A stretch of DNA of 60,814 bases from Actinomycetota bacterium (GCA_018896525.1 JAHIMR010000067.1:1-60814); one strand, 5' to 3'. Positions 46,797 to 57,062 are shown, numbered from the stretch's first letter. Notes: generated by a model not told the origin, from the letters alone. A program made the numbers and translations.

Positions 46797-47281
46797 AGTC
46801 CACCCTCCATCCATACCGCCTGGCCGCCCCCGATTCCATCCAGGACCTCCCGGAGCGGGGTCCCGTCGGGGAGTGAGACGTCGGGGTCCACCTCCAGCAT
46901 GGGTTCCAGGACAAATCTTCTCTCGGTGAGCCCCGGGTGGGGCACGGTGAGGTCCGGCTCGTCCACCTCGACGCCGTCAATGAGCAGGATATCCACGTCC
47001 AGGGTGCGTGGCCCCCAGCGCTGCCGCCTGCGCCTGCCGTTTGAGTCCTCTATCCTCCGCGCCAGTTCCAGCAGGCCGCGCGGGGAGAGGGTACTGTCGA
47101 CAACGACCACCGCGTTGAGGAACTCCGGCTGGTCGGTCAGCCCCACCGGCTCGGACCGGTAGACACTGGAGGTAGCCACAACGGTAACGCCGTCTTCCTC
47201 CTCCAGGCACTCTACCGCCGCCCGCAGGAACACCAGGCGGTCCCCCTGGTTCGAGCCGACCCCCAGGTAAACCGTACTCAC
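46793..47281 (-). CDS. folK: 6-hydroxymethyl-7,8-dihydropterin pyrophosphokinase FolK
   Basis: 162 residues. Activates the pterin for DHPS. YLGVGSNQGDRLVFLRAAVE, SSVYRSEPVG, RWGPRTLDVDILLIDG and VPHPGLTERRFVLEPMLEVD are the HPPK signatures. Overlaps folB by four bases and the next gene by four. Confidence 0.96.
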   Translation of the reverse strand: MSTVYLGVGSNQGDRLVFLRAAVECLEEEDGVTVVATSSVYRSEPVGLTDQPEFLNAVVVVDSTLSPRGLLELARRIEDSNGRRRRQRWGPRTLDVDILLIDGVEVDEPDLTVPHPGLTERRFVLEPMLEVDPDVSLPDGTPLREVLDGIGGGQAVWMEGGL

Positions 47282-47673
47282 CGGCCACCCCCGCCTTCCC
47301 CCGGCCTGCCTTCACGTTCCCCGGTGACGGTGACGCCCACCCATCTCACCTCGACCGCGAGGGGTGCCTGGGGCTTCTTCACGGTCGCTCCCGCCCGCGC
47401 CACACCTCCGAGGGAGAGAAGGTGGTCGACTATTCGGGACGCGAGGGTCTCTACCAGGTCGTACCTCTCGCCGGTTGCCAGCGACGCCACCTCATCAACC
47501 ACCACGGCGTAATCAATGGTGGAGGACAGGTCGTCATCTTCCGGCTCGGCCCCGGCGTCGAGCTCGATCTCGATATCTATCAGGAACTCCTGCCCCTCCC
47601 TCTTCTCCCGGGGCAACACCCCGTGGTGCGCGAACACCCGGATGTCCCGGGCGATTATCTTATGCACCGCCAT
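47278..47673 (-). CDS. folB: Dihydroneopterin aldolase FolB
   Basis: 131 residues. Splits dihydroneopterin. It has FAHHGVLPREKREGQEFLID, STIDYAVVVDEV and the Lys of VKKPQAPLAVEVRWVGVTV. The tail after the family end is Gly/Arg-rich (REGRPGEGGGGR). Overlaps folP by 14 bases. Confidence 0.94.
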   Translation of the reverse strand: MAVHKIIARDIRVFAHHGVLPREKREGQEFLIDIEIELDAGAEPEDDDLSSTIDYAVVVDEVASLATGERYDLVETLASRIVDHLLSLGGVARAGATVKKPQAPLAVEVRWVGVTVTGEREGRPGEGGGGR

Positions 47674-48928
47674 CCTCCCTCCACATGGAGCGGCTTTTGC
47701 CGCACATCGCGTCGGCCATCCTCACGACCTCGGACATCTCCTCGACGTCGTGGGCCCTTATCACGTCCACCCCCCGGGAAATAGCGAACGCGACGGTCGC
47801 CGCGGTACCCAGCAGTCGCTCCCCCACCGGCCGGTCGAGGACCGCTCCGATAAACCTCTTGCGGGAGGTCCCCAGTACCAGGGGATAGCCAAGGGAACTG
47901 AACTCGTCGGCGCGGCGCATTATCTCCAGGTTGTGCTCCAGCGTCTTCCCAAAACCGATGCCGGGGTCGATCATGATTTTTCCCGCCTCGATCCCTCCCC
48001 CGAGGGCCGCCTCGGCCTGCCGGCGCAGGAAACCGATGATATCGCCGACCACGTCGTCGTAGGTGGGTTCCTCCTGCATGTCCCTGGGGGCCCCCTGCAT
48101 GTGCATTATTATCACCGGCACCTTACGCTCGGCCAGAAGCCCGATCATCGGAGGGTCGAACCTCAAGCCGCTTATGTCGTTGAGTATCGAGGCGCCGGCG
48201 TCCAGTGCCCGGCGGGCGATCTCGGACTTGTAGGTGTCGATAGAGATGGGAACAGTGACCTCACCCGCCAGCGCCTCGATCACCGGAATCGTGCGGCCGG
48301 CCTCCTCCTCGAGGCCGACCGGGGCCGCGCCCGGGCGCGTTGACTCCCCACCTATGTCGATTATGTCCGCGCCCGCTTTGATCATCTCCCGTGCCCTATC
48401 ACGGGCGTCCTCGACTGTGCCGTAAGCGCCTCCGTCGGAGAACGAGTCCGGCGTGACATTCAGGACCCCCATGATCAGGGTGCGCTCCCCGAAGCGAAGC
48501 GTATGTGAACCGGCGGCCATCTCGCGTGGCCCGTCGGCAACGGAGAGCACCCGGCCCAGCAACTCCTCCAGTTCCTTCCCGAGGTCCCGCAGGCCGAACG
48601 GCTGCATGGCCAGGTTCTTTATAGCCCGCTGAAACTGGGATACCGTACCCATCAACACCACCTGGACCGGTTCGGTGTTCCTGGAAATGACATTCCTGGG
48701 AGTAGCACACTCCCCCCCCTTGGAGAGCATTACCTGTTTGAGGATATTAGCGGCACGGGCCTGGATGTTATCTACCGCGACAACCAGGTGCAGCATCTTT
48801 CTACTCATTATCGCCACGCCGGCCGGGTCAGACCCAAGGTCGCCGAGCAGTCTGCGGGCGTCGTCGTGATCCTCGACCCTCACCAGGCGCGTGTTGAACC
48901 TGCTCTGTTTTCCGCTGACCTCTGACAT
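47660..48928 (-). CDS. folP: Dihydropteroate synthase FolP with N-terminal extension
   Basis: Joins pterin pyrophosphate and p-aminobenzoate. The catalytic TIM barrel occupies the last ~275 residues: IMGVLNVTPDSFSDGG, DIIDIGGESTRPGA, DPGIGFGKTLEHNL and LVLGTSRKRFIG. The first ~140 residues are an extra domain seen in some long DHPS proteins. The frame opens at 48997 inside repeat DNA (MQQPGA). ATG 48928 is preferred because GGGAGTG lies eight bases upstream; ATG 48979 is possible. Confidence 0.94.
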   Translation of the reverse strand: MSEVSGKQSRFNTRLVRVEDHDDARRLLGDLGSDPAGVAIMSRKMLHLVVAVDNIQARAANILKQVMLSKGGECATPRNVISRNTEPVQVVLMGTVSQFQRAIKNLAMQPFGLRDLGKELEELLGRVLSVADGPREMAAGSHTLRFGERTLIMGVLNVTPDSFSDGGAYGTVEDARDRAREMIKAGADIIDIGGESTRPGAAPVGLEEEAGRTIPVIEALAGEVTVPISIDTYKSEIARRALDAGASILNDISGLRFDPPMIGLLAERKVPVIIMHMQGAPRDMQEEPTYDDVVGDIIGFLRRQAEAALGGGIEAGKIMIDPGIGFGKTLEHNLEIMRRADEFSSLGYPLVLGTSRKRFIGAVLDRPVGERLLGTAATVAFAISRGVDVIRAHDVEEMSEVVRMADAMCGKSRSMWREDGGA

Positions 48929-48995
48929 GCGTTTGGCCACTCCCTGCTTTACGTTATCGCTTAGGGGAAAGATTACCATTGCCCCGGGCTGTTGC

Positions 48996-49034
48996 AAAAT
49001 GACGCACTGGTGCCTGTCACCAATGCGTCATTTT
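48996..49034. terminator. GGTGCC hairpin family copy 2
   Basis: AAAATGACGCACTGGTG pairs with CACCAATGCGTCATTTT with one mismatch, flanked on one side by GCCCCGGGCTGTTGC as in copy 1. It lies between folE and folP and may end the folE transcript. Confidence 0.5.
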
Positions 49035-49087
49035 GTGGTTATTGTTAATTATTGAGGGAGGGGTCTTGCCCCGGGGGTGGCGGTTTC

Positions 49088-49651
49088 TTACCTGGCCATC
49101 AGGAGAGACATCGCTTCAGCCCTGCTCGCGGGACTTCTGTAGAATATGCCCCTGACCGCGGAGGTCACGGTAACCGTCCCCGGCTTCTTGACGCCTCGCA
49201 TCGACATGCAGAGGTGCTCCGCCTCAACCACCACCAGCGCTCCCAGGGCGTCAAGGCCGTCCATTAGCGCGTCCGCGACCTGGGTGGTGAGCCGTTCCTG
49301 GACCTGCAACCTTTTGGAAAGGACATCCACCACCCGGGCCAGCTTGCTTATCCCGGTAATCTGTCCCGAATCTCCGGGGACATAGGCGACGTGCGCCTTG
49401 CCGATGAAAGGCATGAGATGATGCTCGCATATGGAGTAGAGAGGAATATCCTTAACGATGATCATCTCCTCGTGCTTCTCAGCGAACAGGACCTTGAGTA
49501 TGTCAAGGGGGTCCTGTTTGAAACCCGAGAATATCTCCTGGTACATACTGGCCACCCGTTCGGGGGTATGAACCAGGCCTTCCCTCTCGGGATCCTCGCC
49601 TATCGCCTCGAGGATCATCGTAACCGCTTTCTTTATCTTGTCATCGTCCAA
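49088..49651 (-). CDS. folE: GTP cyclohydrolase I FolE
   Basis: 187 residues. Opens the GTP ring to make dihydroneopterin triphosphate. The zinc ligands lie in [19 protein letters not shown] and [16 protein letters not shown]. The start is placed at TTG 49651 because GGGGAGG lies seven bases upstream; a GTG at 49672 opens the frame slightly earlier. 33 bases after ftsH. Confidence 0.95.
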   Translation of the reverse strand: MDDDKIKKAVTMILEAIGEDPEREGLVHTPERVASMYQEIFSGFKQDPLDILKVLFAEKHEEMIIVKDIPLYSICEHHLMPFIGKAHVAYVPGDSGQITGISKLARVVDVLSKRLQVQERLTTQVADALMDGLDALGALVVVEAEHLCMSMRGVKKPGTVTVTSAVRGIFYRSPASRAEAMSLLMAR

Positions 49652-49684
49652 TCGGGGACCTCCCCGTATCACGCTTTGGCTTCG

Positions 49685-51625
49685 CTACTCCGCCTGGACC
49701 TCAGGCTTCGGCGGCGTACCCAGCTTGGCGCCCTTCCGGCCCTTTGCCTTTCGCTCCTTGACGTTGGGGGGCGGCTCGTCCTTCGCCTCCTCGGCCTCCT
49801 TGGCCGCAAGGAAGTCCCTGTAGACCTCCCTGGGGTCCTCCTCCAGAAGCCGTGTAAGTTCCTCCTTGTCCACAGTCTCCCTGTCAATCAGGATCCTGGC
49901 GATAACGTCCAGCCGTTCCCTCTGGTTTGTTATCACCCTTTTCGCTTCCTGGTAGGCATCGTCTATCAGGCGCCGGACCTCCTGGTCCACCAGGAAAGCG
50001 ATCTCCTCGGAGTAGTTGGGTTCGACCTGGAAGTCACGGCCCAGGAACACCTGCTCCTGCTTGTGCCCCAGGGTGATAGGGCCCACCTTCTCGCTCATGC
50101 CGTACTCCATGACCATCTGCCTGGCGACCTTAGTCGCCCGCTCGATATCGTTCTGATCTCCGGTGGTTATCTCTCCAAACACCAGTTCCTCGGCGACCCG
50201 CCCACCCAGCAACATCGCCAGTTCGTCCACCATCTCCGATTTTGTGACCAGGTACTTGTCCTCGACCGGCAACGTCAGGGTGTACCCCAGCGACCGTCCC
50301 CTCGGTATGATAGATATCTTGTGAACCGGGTCCGCGTTTGGTAGGGTGTGTGCCACCAGGGCGTGGCCCGCCTCGTGGAAGGCGATCATCTCCTTTTCCT
50401 TTTCACCGATAAGCCGGGTCTTCTTCTCCGGCCCGGCAATGACGCGGTCGATTGCCTCCTCCAACTCGATCATGTCTATTATCTTCTTGCCGTGGCGGGC
50501 CGAAAGGAGGGCACCCTCGTTCACCATGTTGGCCAGGTCGGCGCCGGTAAAGCCGGGTGTGCGCCGGGCCAGGACATCGATATCGATCTCGGGGGCCAGG
50601 GGCTTGCCCTTGGTGTGAACGCGCAGGATCGCCTTGCGGCCTACGAGGTCCGGCCGATCCACCACGATCTGCCGGTCGAAACGCCCCGGGCGCAGCAACG
50701 CCGGGTCGAGTATGTCCGGCCTGTTGGTGGCGGCTATCATGATAACCCCCGCCTTGGTTTCAAAGCCATCCATCTCCACCAGCAACTGGTTAAGGGTCTG
50801 TTCCCTCTCGTCGTGCCCCCCTCCGAGTCCAGCGCCGCGCTGCCTTCCCACGGCGTCGATCTCGTCCATGAAAATAATACAGGGGGCGTTGGCCTTGGCC
50901 TGCTCAAAGAGATCACGCACCCGTGCCGCTCCAACCCCGACGAACATCTCCACGAAGTCGGACCCGGAAATGCTGAAGAACGGCACTCCCGCCTCGCCGG
51001 CCACCGCCCTGGCCAGCAGCGTCTTTCCCGCTCCGGGAGGCCCGTACAGCAGGACGCCCCTGGGTATCTTGGCCCCCAGGGCCTGGAACTTGACAGGGTT
51101 CTCCAGAAACTCCTCTATCTCCATCAGTTCCTCTACCGCTTCGTCAACCCCCGCCACATCCTCGAATGTGACCTTGGGCATGTCCTTTGTTATCTGCCTC
51201 GCCTTGCTCTTACCAAACGACATCACCCGGTTTCCCCCGCCCTGCATCTGCTGCATGAAGAAGAGGATCAGCCCGACCATCAGGAGAATGGGAAGGATAT
51301 TGATGAATACCATAAGAACGCTGGTACCCGTCTGGGGATCGACCTCTATCTCCACCTTCTTATCCCCGAGCGCGCCGGCGATATCGAACTCGGCAGGGAA
51401 GGCCGATTTGAACTTCTCGCCGTTACGGAGTTCGCCATCGAGCTTCTGGTCCTGGTTGTAGATGGTGACCGTCTTTACCTTATCCTTGTCGACCTGCCCC
51501 ATGAACCAAGTGAACGACTCCTCCTTGGGAGGCTGTTCCCACGGCGGGTTAACTATCAGCATTATCACCAGAAACAAGATTACCAGCCAGAAAACGGCTG
51601 TCTTTGCATATTTTTTCATCGGCAT
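49685..51625 (-). CDS. ftsH: ATP-dependent zinc metalloprotease FtsH
   Basis: 646 residues. Two N-terminal membrane helices (about 10-26 and 108-126) flank a small periplasmic domain. The AAA+ module has Walker A GPPGAGKT, Walker [12 protein letters not shown] and the [23 protein letters not shown]. The zinc site is HEAGH with a later Asp. The C-terminal ~35 residues are charged and Pro/Lys-rich. It degrades membrane and regulatory proteins. Neighbours hpt and tilS are the usual ones in Gram-positive bacteria. Confidence 0.97.
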   Translation of the reverse strand: MPMKKYAKTAVFWLVILFLVIMLIVNPPWEQPPKEESFTWFMGQVDKDKVKTVTIYNQDQKLDGELRNGEKFKSAFPAEFDIAGALGDKKVEIEVDPQTGTSVLMVFINILPILLMVGLILFFMQQMQGGGNRVMSFGKSKARQITKDMPKVTFEDVAGVDEAVEELMEIEEFLENPVKFQALGAKIPRGVLLYGPPGAGKTLLARAVAGEAGVPFFSISGSDFVEMFVGVGAARVRDLFEQAKANAPCIIFMDEIDAVGRQRGAGLGGGHDEREQTLNQLLVEMDGFETKAGVIMIAATNRPDILDPALLRPGRFDRQIVVDRPDLVGRKAILRVHTKGKPLAPEIDIDVLARRTPGFTGADLANMVNEGALLSARHGKKIIDMIELEEAIDRVIAGPEKKTRLIGEKEKEMIAFHEAGHALVAHTLPNADPVHKISIIPRGRSLGYTLTLPVEDKYLVTKSEMVDELAMLLGGRVAEELVFGEITTGDQNDIERATKVARQMVMEYGMSEKVGPITLGHKQEQVFLGRDFQVEPNYSEEIAFLVDQEVRRLIDDAYQEAKRVITNQRERLDVIARILIDRETVDKEELTRLLEEDPREVYRDFLAAKEAEEAKDEPPPNVKERKAKGRKGAKLGTPPKPEVQAE

Positions 51626-51689
51626 CTTTCCCGGTTAATAAAAAGCCGACAGATACAGGTCGGCTTACCTGGATTCCTCAGTTGAGTAC

Positions 51690-51698
51690 ATTTTACCA
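51690..51698 (-). promoter_or_regulatory. Possible extended -10 promoter for ftsH
   Basis: The minus strand reads TGGTAAAAT, 64 bases before the ftsH ATG. No convincing -35 box. The stretch up to the hairpin at 51827 has no gene. Confidence 0.35.
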
Positions 51699-51826
51699 CA
51701 ACTGTACGACAGCTTGGCTTGACTATCGTCTTGGGGTCACTCTTGCGTTGCAGTACCGCAGCTTGCCTAATATAAACGCACGTATGGGGCCTGGCCCCTG
51801 AGGTGCGTTTTGGGGAGAGGGGGATT

Positions 51827-51859
51827 ATGACGCACTGGTGCCTGTCACCAGTGCGTCAT
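51827..51859. terminator. GGTGCC hairpin family copy 3
   Basis: ATGACGCACTGGTG-CCTGT-CACCAGTGCGTCAT, a perfect 14-bp stem, starting four bases past the hpt stop codon. No T run follows, so termination is plausible but not proven. Confidence 0.5.
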
Positions 51860-51863
51860 TTGG

Positions 51864-52397
51864 TCAGGGTTGTCTCTTCATCCCGGCGATGTACGGCAGG
51901 TTGCGGTAGCGCTCGGCGTAATCCATCCCGTAACCGACAACGAACACATCGGGGATGGAGAATCCCTCGTATTTTATGGGAACCTCCACCTTGTTGGCGA
52001 CGCGCTTGTTGAGCAGCGCGCATATCTCGACCGACTCCGGGCCCCTCGCCTCGAGACTCCTCAGCAGGTAGTTGAGCGTCAGCCCGGTATCTATCAGGTC
52101 CTCCACGATCACCACGTTTCTACCGGTAATATCGGTATCCAGGTCCTTCAGTATCCGTACCACCCCGGAGGTCTTGGTCATCGAGCCATAGGAAGACAGC
52201 GCCATGAAATCAAACTCCACCTCGATATCCAGTTCCCGGGCCAGTTCGGCCAGGAAAACAAACGCGCCTTTGAGGATTCCCACCAGCAGGAGCCGGCTCC
52301 CCCTGTAATCATCACTGATTCTCCGCGCCAGCTCGTCGACCCTCGCCTTAATCTGCTCCCCGGTGAATAAAGTGCCTTCTATCTCCGGCTCAGCCAA
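51864..52397 (-). CDS. hpt: Hypoxanthine(-guanine) phosphoribosyltransferase
   Basis: 177 residues. Purine salvage: base plus PRPP to nucleotide. The PRPP motif VVIVEDLIDTGLTLNYL and the flexible loop SSYGSMTKTSGVV are typical, as is VVGYGMDYAERYRNLPYIA near the end. It lies 27 bases after tilS; tilS-hpt-ftsH is a widely conserved order. Confidence 0.95.
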   Translation of the reverse strand: MAEPEIEGTLFTGEQIKARVDELARRISDDYRGSRLLLVGILKGAFVFLAELARELDIEVEFDFMALSSYGSMTKTSGVVRILKDLDTDITGRNVVIVEDLIDTGLTLNYLLRSLEARGPESVEICALLNKRVANKVEVPIKYEGFSIPDVFVVGYGMDYAERYRNLPYIAGMKRQP

Positions 52398-52424
52398 CGT
52401 CCTCTCCTTCTCTGTAGCAGGTCG

Positions 52425-53861
52425 TTATCCGCTCCCATCATATTCGCGGTCACGGTACAGAATCAACCGCAGGGCCTTACTGTCCGTGGGGCGGAGACGA
52501 AAACGCTCGTCCAGCCGGTAGCCGGCGAGCCACACCACCTCTCCTCCGGACAGCACCAGCCGGCATTCCCGCCTCCTGCGGCGGGGAACCTTCATATCGA
52601 TGAGAAAATCTGAGACCTTCCTTCTGCCCGGTGAGCCCAGCGGATGAAACCTTTCACCGGGCCGCGGGGCCCTCACCTCCAGCGGGAGCGCCAGGTCGGA
52701 ACGGACAAACTCAACAAGAGGTCCCTGGTCCAACTCCATCTCGCCTGCGCCGACAAAGCTCGCCTGGAGGGTCATGCCCGCTCCGGGCAGTCGCGCGCTC
52801 CCCGGTACCGGGACGTGAATAACAACGTCATCGTTGGCCCCCCCATCCCGACCTTCCCCCCGAGGAAGGGAGCGTCTCAGAACAAGTTGCCCGTACTCCC
52901 GCTCGACCTCCACGCGGCGGGGCAGGTCGAGCCGGGCACCGGTCGCTCCACCGGCCACCTTCTCGAGGATATCCGCGATATGCCGCCAGGACAGGTTGCT
53001 CTCGAAGGGCATGAGCCGCGCCCACCCCTTCCTCACAATCCCCCGGCGTAGCGATTCCGGCAACGACATCAATGCCTCTATCTCTATCCTTACTTCCCCG
53101 CCTCCAACCTCGGCGGCGCGGTCGAACGCGTCCGCGACCTGGCGCTCGATGAACTCCCGGTCAACGGCAAGCGATTCGACCTCGCGCCAGATGACCTCTT
53201 TCACCCCGGACCCGTACTTATCTACAAGGTAAGGGATCAGGTCAAGCCGGATCCTGTTCCTGAGATACTTCCTGTCCAGGTTGCTGGAGTCGCGCCGTGG
53301 CACAACGTTCATCCGGGAGCAGTACTCCTCCACCTCCCACCGCCAGACGTTGATCAACGGCCGCACGATCAGCCCCGATACGGGCGAGATGCCACCGAGT
53401 CCGGTGAGCCCGGCGCCCTGTATTACGCGCATCAGGAAGGTCTCGACCTGGTCATCCGCGGTATGGCCGGACGCCACGGCGTCCGCTTCCACCTCCCGGG
53501 CATAGTCGAGCAGTCGCCCGATGCGGACCATACGTGCGGCATCCTCGGGAGAGCGGCCCCAATCACTGGTGACCTCGCGCACGTCCACCGCCTCGAGCCG
53601 GGCGGGGAGTCCCAGTTCCTCCGCGAGGCACCCGGTGAACTCCGCGTCACCCGCGGACTGGGGCCCCCTCAACATGTGGTCCAGGTGAAAAACATGAAGG
53701 TCAAGAGGGATTGTGCCGGACAGGCCACTCAGGAAAAGGAGCAGGGCAACCGAGTCCGCGCCACCGGATACGCCAACCACTACCCTGTCGCCGGGCGACA
53801 GCATCCGGTAGCGCTTGATGGTGTCAAGGGCTTTGCCCCTCAGGCCCCCCTCATCCCTCAT
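52425..53861 (-). CDS. tilS: tRNA(Ile)-lysidine synthase TilS
   Basis: 478 residues. Puts lysine on C34 of tRNA-Ile(CAU). The N-terminal N-type ATP-pyrophosphatase domain has VVGVSGGADSVALL and ASGHTADDQVETFLMRV; the central and C-terminal TilS domains follow (PGERFHPLGSPGRRKVSDFL). Around residue 330 the stretch LPRGEGRDGGAND is encoded by the C-rich palindromic repeat at 52838-52876, inserted in frame in a linker between domains. Confidence 0.94.
   Translation of the reverse strand: MRDEGGLRGKALDTIKRYRMLSPGDRVVVGVSGGADSVALLLFLSGLSGTIPLDLHVFHLDHMLRGPQSAGDAEFTGCLAEELGLPARLEAVDVREVTSDWGRSPEDAARMVRIGRLLDYAREVEADAVASGHTADDQVETFLMRVIQGAGLTGLGGISPVSGLIVRPLINVWRWEVEEYCSRMNVVPRRDSSNLDRKYLRNRIRLDLIPYLVDKYGSGVKEVIWREVESLAVDREFIERQVADAFDRAAEVGGGEVRIEIEALMSLPESLRRGIVRKGWARLMPFESNLSWRHIADILEKVAGGATGARLDLPRRVEVEREYGQLVLRRSLPRGEGRDGGANDDVVIHVPVPGSARLPGAGMTLQASFVGAGEMELDQGPLVEFVRSDLALPLEVRAPRPGERFHPLGSPGRRKVSDFLIDMKVPRRRRRECRLVLSGGEVVWLAGYRLDERFRLRPTDSKALRLILYRDREYDGSG
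52838..52876. repeat. C-rich palindromic repeat, copy 3 (inside tilS)
   Basis: CCCCCCATCCCGACCTTCCC followed by CCCGAGGAAGGGAGCG, same orientation as copies 1 and 2 and in frame with tilS. Confidence 0.65.
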
Positions 53862-53925
53862 CGACTTCCTTCATTGTTACTTAGTGCCCAGAGCCCATGC
53901 TCCCGAGAGGACCTTGTTTCACGCC

Positions 53926-56900
53926 TCAGGGAATAGAGAAGCGGAAAACGGTACCGCCCCCCTCGCGGGGCCTGCAGTGAATCTCCCCGCCGTGCCCCCT
54001 GATGATCTCCCTGGCGATGTAGAGTCCCAGGCCGATGCCCGGCGTCGAGTGGTGTATTGTTTCCTCCACCTGAAAAAAACGGTCGAAAACGCTATCCTGG
54101 TCCTCCTCCGTTATCCCGACACCCTGGTCCTTGACGTCTACAATGAACCCCCTGTTCCGCTTCCCGACCTCGATGTCCACCCTGGATCCCGGTGGGGAGA
54201 ACTGAACCGCGTTCTCAAGGAGTATAACCATCAGTTGCACGAACTTCCCCGGGTCCACGTTCATAAGCCCGCAACCCGGGTCGACCTTGACCGCGAACTC
54301 ATTCTGGATTTCCATCATGCGCATGTCCTCAATACTCATCCTCAGCAGTTGCGCCGGGTCAACCGCCTTTCGCTCGATGGGGAAACGTCCCTCCTCGACG
54401 CGGGAAACGTCCATCAGTTCCGAAACGTAGCGGGTGAGCCGGTTGGCGGCGCTGTTGATGTCGCCCAGCAGGTCCAGAATCAGCTCGCGGGGCATCTCCT
54501 CCATATACTCGGCGAGGGTGGTGGCGTACCCCTTGACCACCGTCACCGGGTGACGCAACTCGTGGGAGGCAACCGTCAGGAAGTGCCTGAGGCGTTCTGC
54601 GGTTTCCTGGAGGTCGCGCTCGTACCCTTTCTCCTTGGAGAGGTCCACCAACGACAGTACGCTCGAGTTCCTTCCCGGTATAAACCCCATATTGGCGAAC
54701 ATGCTCAGGGCGTTGCCGCGCTTGTCCATCAGTTCGCACTCGAAGTGCACCGGCACGTTCCTCCGCACCTCCCGCGTGTCCCGGTGATGCTTCAGAAACT
54801 CCTCCCTGTCATCCGGCGCCAGGAAACCAGTGAAGTCCATTTCGCCTTCGACCTCTCTGGCGCTGTACCCGGTCATCCGCTCGAACTCCTGGTTGAGGAA
54901 CGTCACTGTGGCGTTATCGTCGATGATGCACATCGCGGTGCCGGTGGACTCGAAGATGGCTCTGTACTGCTCCACGGATTCCTTCAGCGCCTCCTCCGCC
55001 TTCTTGCGCTCGGTGAAGTCTATCCCGGTGCCTATGACAAACCCGATCGAACCGTCCTTCTCATGGAGGACGGTGTTGGACCAGGAGATCAACCGCCTGG
55101 CGCCGTGCCTGGTCAGCCAGTGGCACTCGTAGCTGTCGGGGTATTCGCCCGACCCTAACCCGGCGAACATCTCCTTGATCCTCTCTACCTCCTCGGGGAC
55201 GAGCAACACCTCCCAGGTGTGCCTGCCACTCACCTCACTGAACGAGTACCCGGTGATCTGTTCGCAGGTGCTGTTAAAGAGGATGATGCGACCCTCGCTA
55301 TCGGTGACCACCACCAGTGCCCCGGTGGTGTTGATGACCGCGGACACGAAATCGCGGTCCTTCCTCTGTGCCTCCTCGTCCTTCTTGCGCTGGGTAATGT
55401 CGCGGGAGAGAATGGCGAGCCGTGATACCTGCCCCAGTTTGTCCACGATGGGATAGATGCTTATGTCCGCGAACGCCCCATTCATTTCGCTCTCGAAACG
55501 TATTGGCTGCGCGGTGGAGACGACCTCCCCGGCTTTTAACCTTCGTTCCTCGACCACCTCGGGCGTGATCATCTCGAAGAGGTCACCGCCTACCACGTCA
55601 TCGACCTTTCCTCCCATCTCCATCGCGCCCATCTCGTTGATCGCCAGGATCGTCCCTTCCGCGTCGATGAGGTAAGCCGAATCGGAGAGCGCGTTCAGCA
55701 GTGCCCGCTGCGTTTCCTCGCTCCTCCGTAACTCCTCCTCCATGCGCTTGCGGCCGGTGACGTCCCTCGCGTTCAGTATGACCCCCACGTTGCCCGATTC
55801 ATCCGTATAGCTCTTCCCCACCGCTTCGAGCGTACGCCAGGAGCCGTCTTTGTGCCTGAACAGGGTCTCGGCATCGCCGATACTGCCCGGGTTCCCGACT
55901 ATCCTTGAGAGCGCGCCGGTCAATCCCGGGGGCTCATCCTTGGGGAGAAAATCGAATATGCTCTTCTCCCGCAACTCGGAACGCTTGTAGCCGAGCAGGC
56001 GCTCAACGGACGGACTCGTGTAGTTGATAGCCCCTTTGCTGTCCAGGATGCATATGATATCCAGGGCGTTTTCGATGAGCGACCTGAAGTACTCCTCGCT
56101 GCGGCGGAGCGCCTCCTGCGCCCCCTTGCGACGCTCCTCACTGTCCATGCCCTCGATGGCGAAGGAAATATCCTCGGCAAGTGACTCCAGGAGATCCACC
56201 TGCTCAGAGTCGAAGAACCGTGGGCGGTCGGCGTACAGGGTAAGGGCGCCTATCGTCTCCGACCCGATCCTGAGCGGGAACGCCGCGTTGGACCGGTACC
56301 GCCGCTCCAACGCCTCATCCCGCCACGGGGCGAAGCGCGGGTTATTCTCGATGTCCTGGCAGATATCGTAACGGTCCTCCCGCACCGACGTGCCGGTAGG
56401 CCCGAGACCGTCGGGGATCTCCAGTATCGAGTTGCGGTTCTTCTCCAGGTAACCCTTCTCGCTGCCCCAGTGGGCCACCGGCATGACGAGCTGGTTGGTG
56501 GGATCGACAATGCCCACCCAGGCCATCAGGAAGCCCCCGTCCTCCACCGCGATGCGGCACACCTGCTCGTACAGCTCCTCCGGTTCGCGGCAACGCACGA
56601 TAGCCTTACCGGTCTTGCGGAACACCGAGTAAAGCCGGTTAACGCCGGTCAGTTTCTCCTCCACGCGTTTTCGGCCGGTCATATCAATGCCCATGCAGAA
56701 GACCTCGGTCACCGACCCCTCTCTACTCACCGGTAGAAGGGTCGTGTAAACCCACAGCCTTTCCCCCTTCTTGTTCGTTACCGGCCATGCGGAGGGAGGC
56801 ACCGCCCGTCCACTTTCCCAGGCCTCGCCAAGCGCGCGGTCCAGTTGGGCTGAAGCCGTCCCGGACATGATCAACTCCGAGAGGCGTTGTCCCACGGCCT

Positions 56901-57048
56901 CGGCGGCCGGGAACCCGTAGAGCTTCTCCGACCCCGCGTTCCAGTGAAGTATGACGCCGTTCCGGTCTATCCCCTGTATCGCCGCCAGGGTGACGTTCTC
57001 CATCAACGAGTCAAACCCGATTCCCTCGGGCTTCCCATCGCCAGGCAT
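53926..57048 (-). CDS. Multi-PAS/GAF sensor histidine kinase (soluble)
   Basis: 1040 residues with no membrane helix. Order: PAS (about 10-130), GAF (~140-305, VCRIAVEDGGFLMAWVGIV), then four PAS domains (~320-810; repeated D-TGRKR/D-TERKKAEE ends), HisKA with phospho-acceptor His829 in SHELRHPVTVV, and HATPase with LLENAVQFSPPG, DVKDQGVGI and GIGLGLYIAREI. AAGGAG just upstream supports ATG 57048. The stimulus is unknown; the GAF/PAS set suggests small ligands or redox. No response regulator is adjacent. Confidence 0.93.
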   Translation of the reverse strand: MPGDGKPEGIGFDSLMENVTLAAIQGIDRNGVILHWNAGSEKLYGFPAAEAVGQRLSELIMSGTASAQLDRALGEAWESGRAVPPSAWPVTNKKGERLWVYTTLLPVSREGSVTEVFCMGIDMTGRKRVEEKLTGVNRLYSVFRKTGKAIVRCREPEELYEQVCRIAVEDGGFLMAWVGIVDPTNQLVMPVAHWGSEKGYLEKNRNSILEIPDGLGPTGTSVREDRYDICQDIENNPRFAPWRDEALERRYRSNAAFPLRIGSETIGALTLYADRPRFFDSEQVDLLESLAEDISFAIEGMDSEERRKGAQEALRRSEEYFRSLIENALDIICILDSKGAINYTSPSVERLLGYKRSELREKSIFDFLPKDEPPGLTGALSRIVGNPGSIGDAETLFRHKDGSWRTLEAVGKSYTDESGNVGVILNARDVTGRKRMEEELRRSEETQRALLNALSDSAYLIDAEGTILAINEMGAMEMGGKVDDVVGGDLFEMITPEVVEERRLKAGEVVSTAQPIRFESEMNGAFADISIYPIVDKLGQVSRLAILSRDITQRKKDEEAQRKDRDFVSAVINTTGALVVVTDSEGRIILFNSTCEQITGYSFSEVSGRHTWEVLLVPEEVERIKEMFAGLGSGEYPDSYECHWLTRHGARRLISWSNTVLHEKDGSIGFVIGTGIDFTERKKAEEALKESVEQYRAIFESTGTAMCIIDDNATVTFLNQEFERMTGYSAREVEGEMDFTGFLAPDDREEFLKHHRDTREVRRNVPVHFECELMDKRGNALSMFANMGFIPGRNSSVLSLVDLSKEKGYERDLQETAERLRHFLTVASHELRHPVTVVKGYATTLAEYMEEMPRELILDLLGDINSAANRLTRYVSELMDVSRVEEGRFPIERKAVDPAQLLRMSIEDMRMMEIQNEFAVKVDPGCGLMNVDPGKFVQLMVILLENAVQFSPPGSRVDIEVGKRNRGFIVDVKDQGVGITEEDQDSVFDRFFQVEETIHHSTPGIGLGLYIAREIIRGHGGEIHCRPREGGGTVFRFSIP

Positions 57049-57062
57049 CTGTTCTCCTTGCT

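Noticed and set aside
53815-55158. Long plus-strand open frame of 447 codons
   Set aside because: It is antisense to the histidine kinase and has the composition of a GC-rich shadow frame, without domains.
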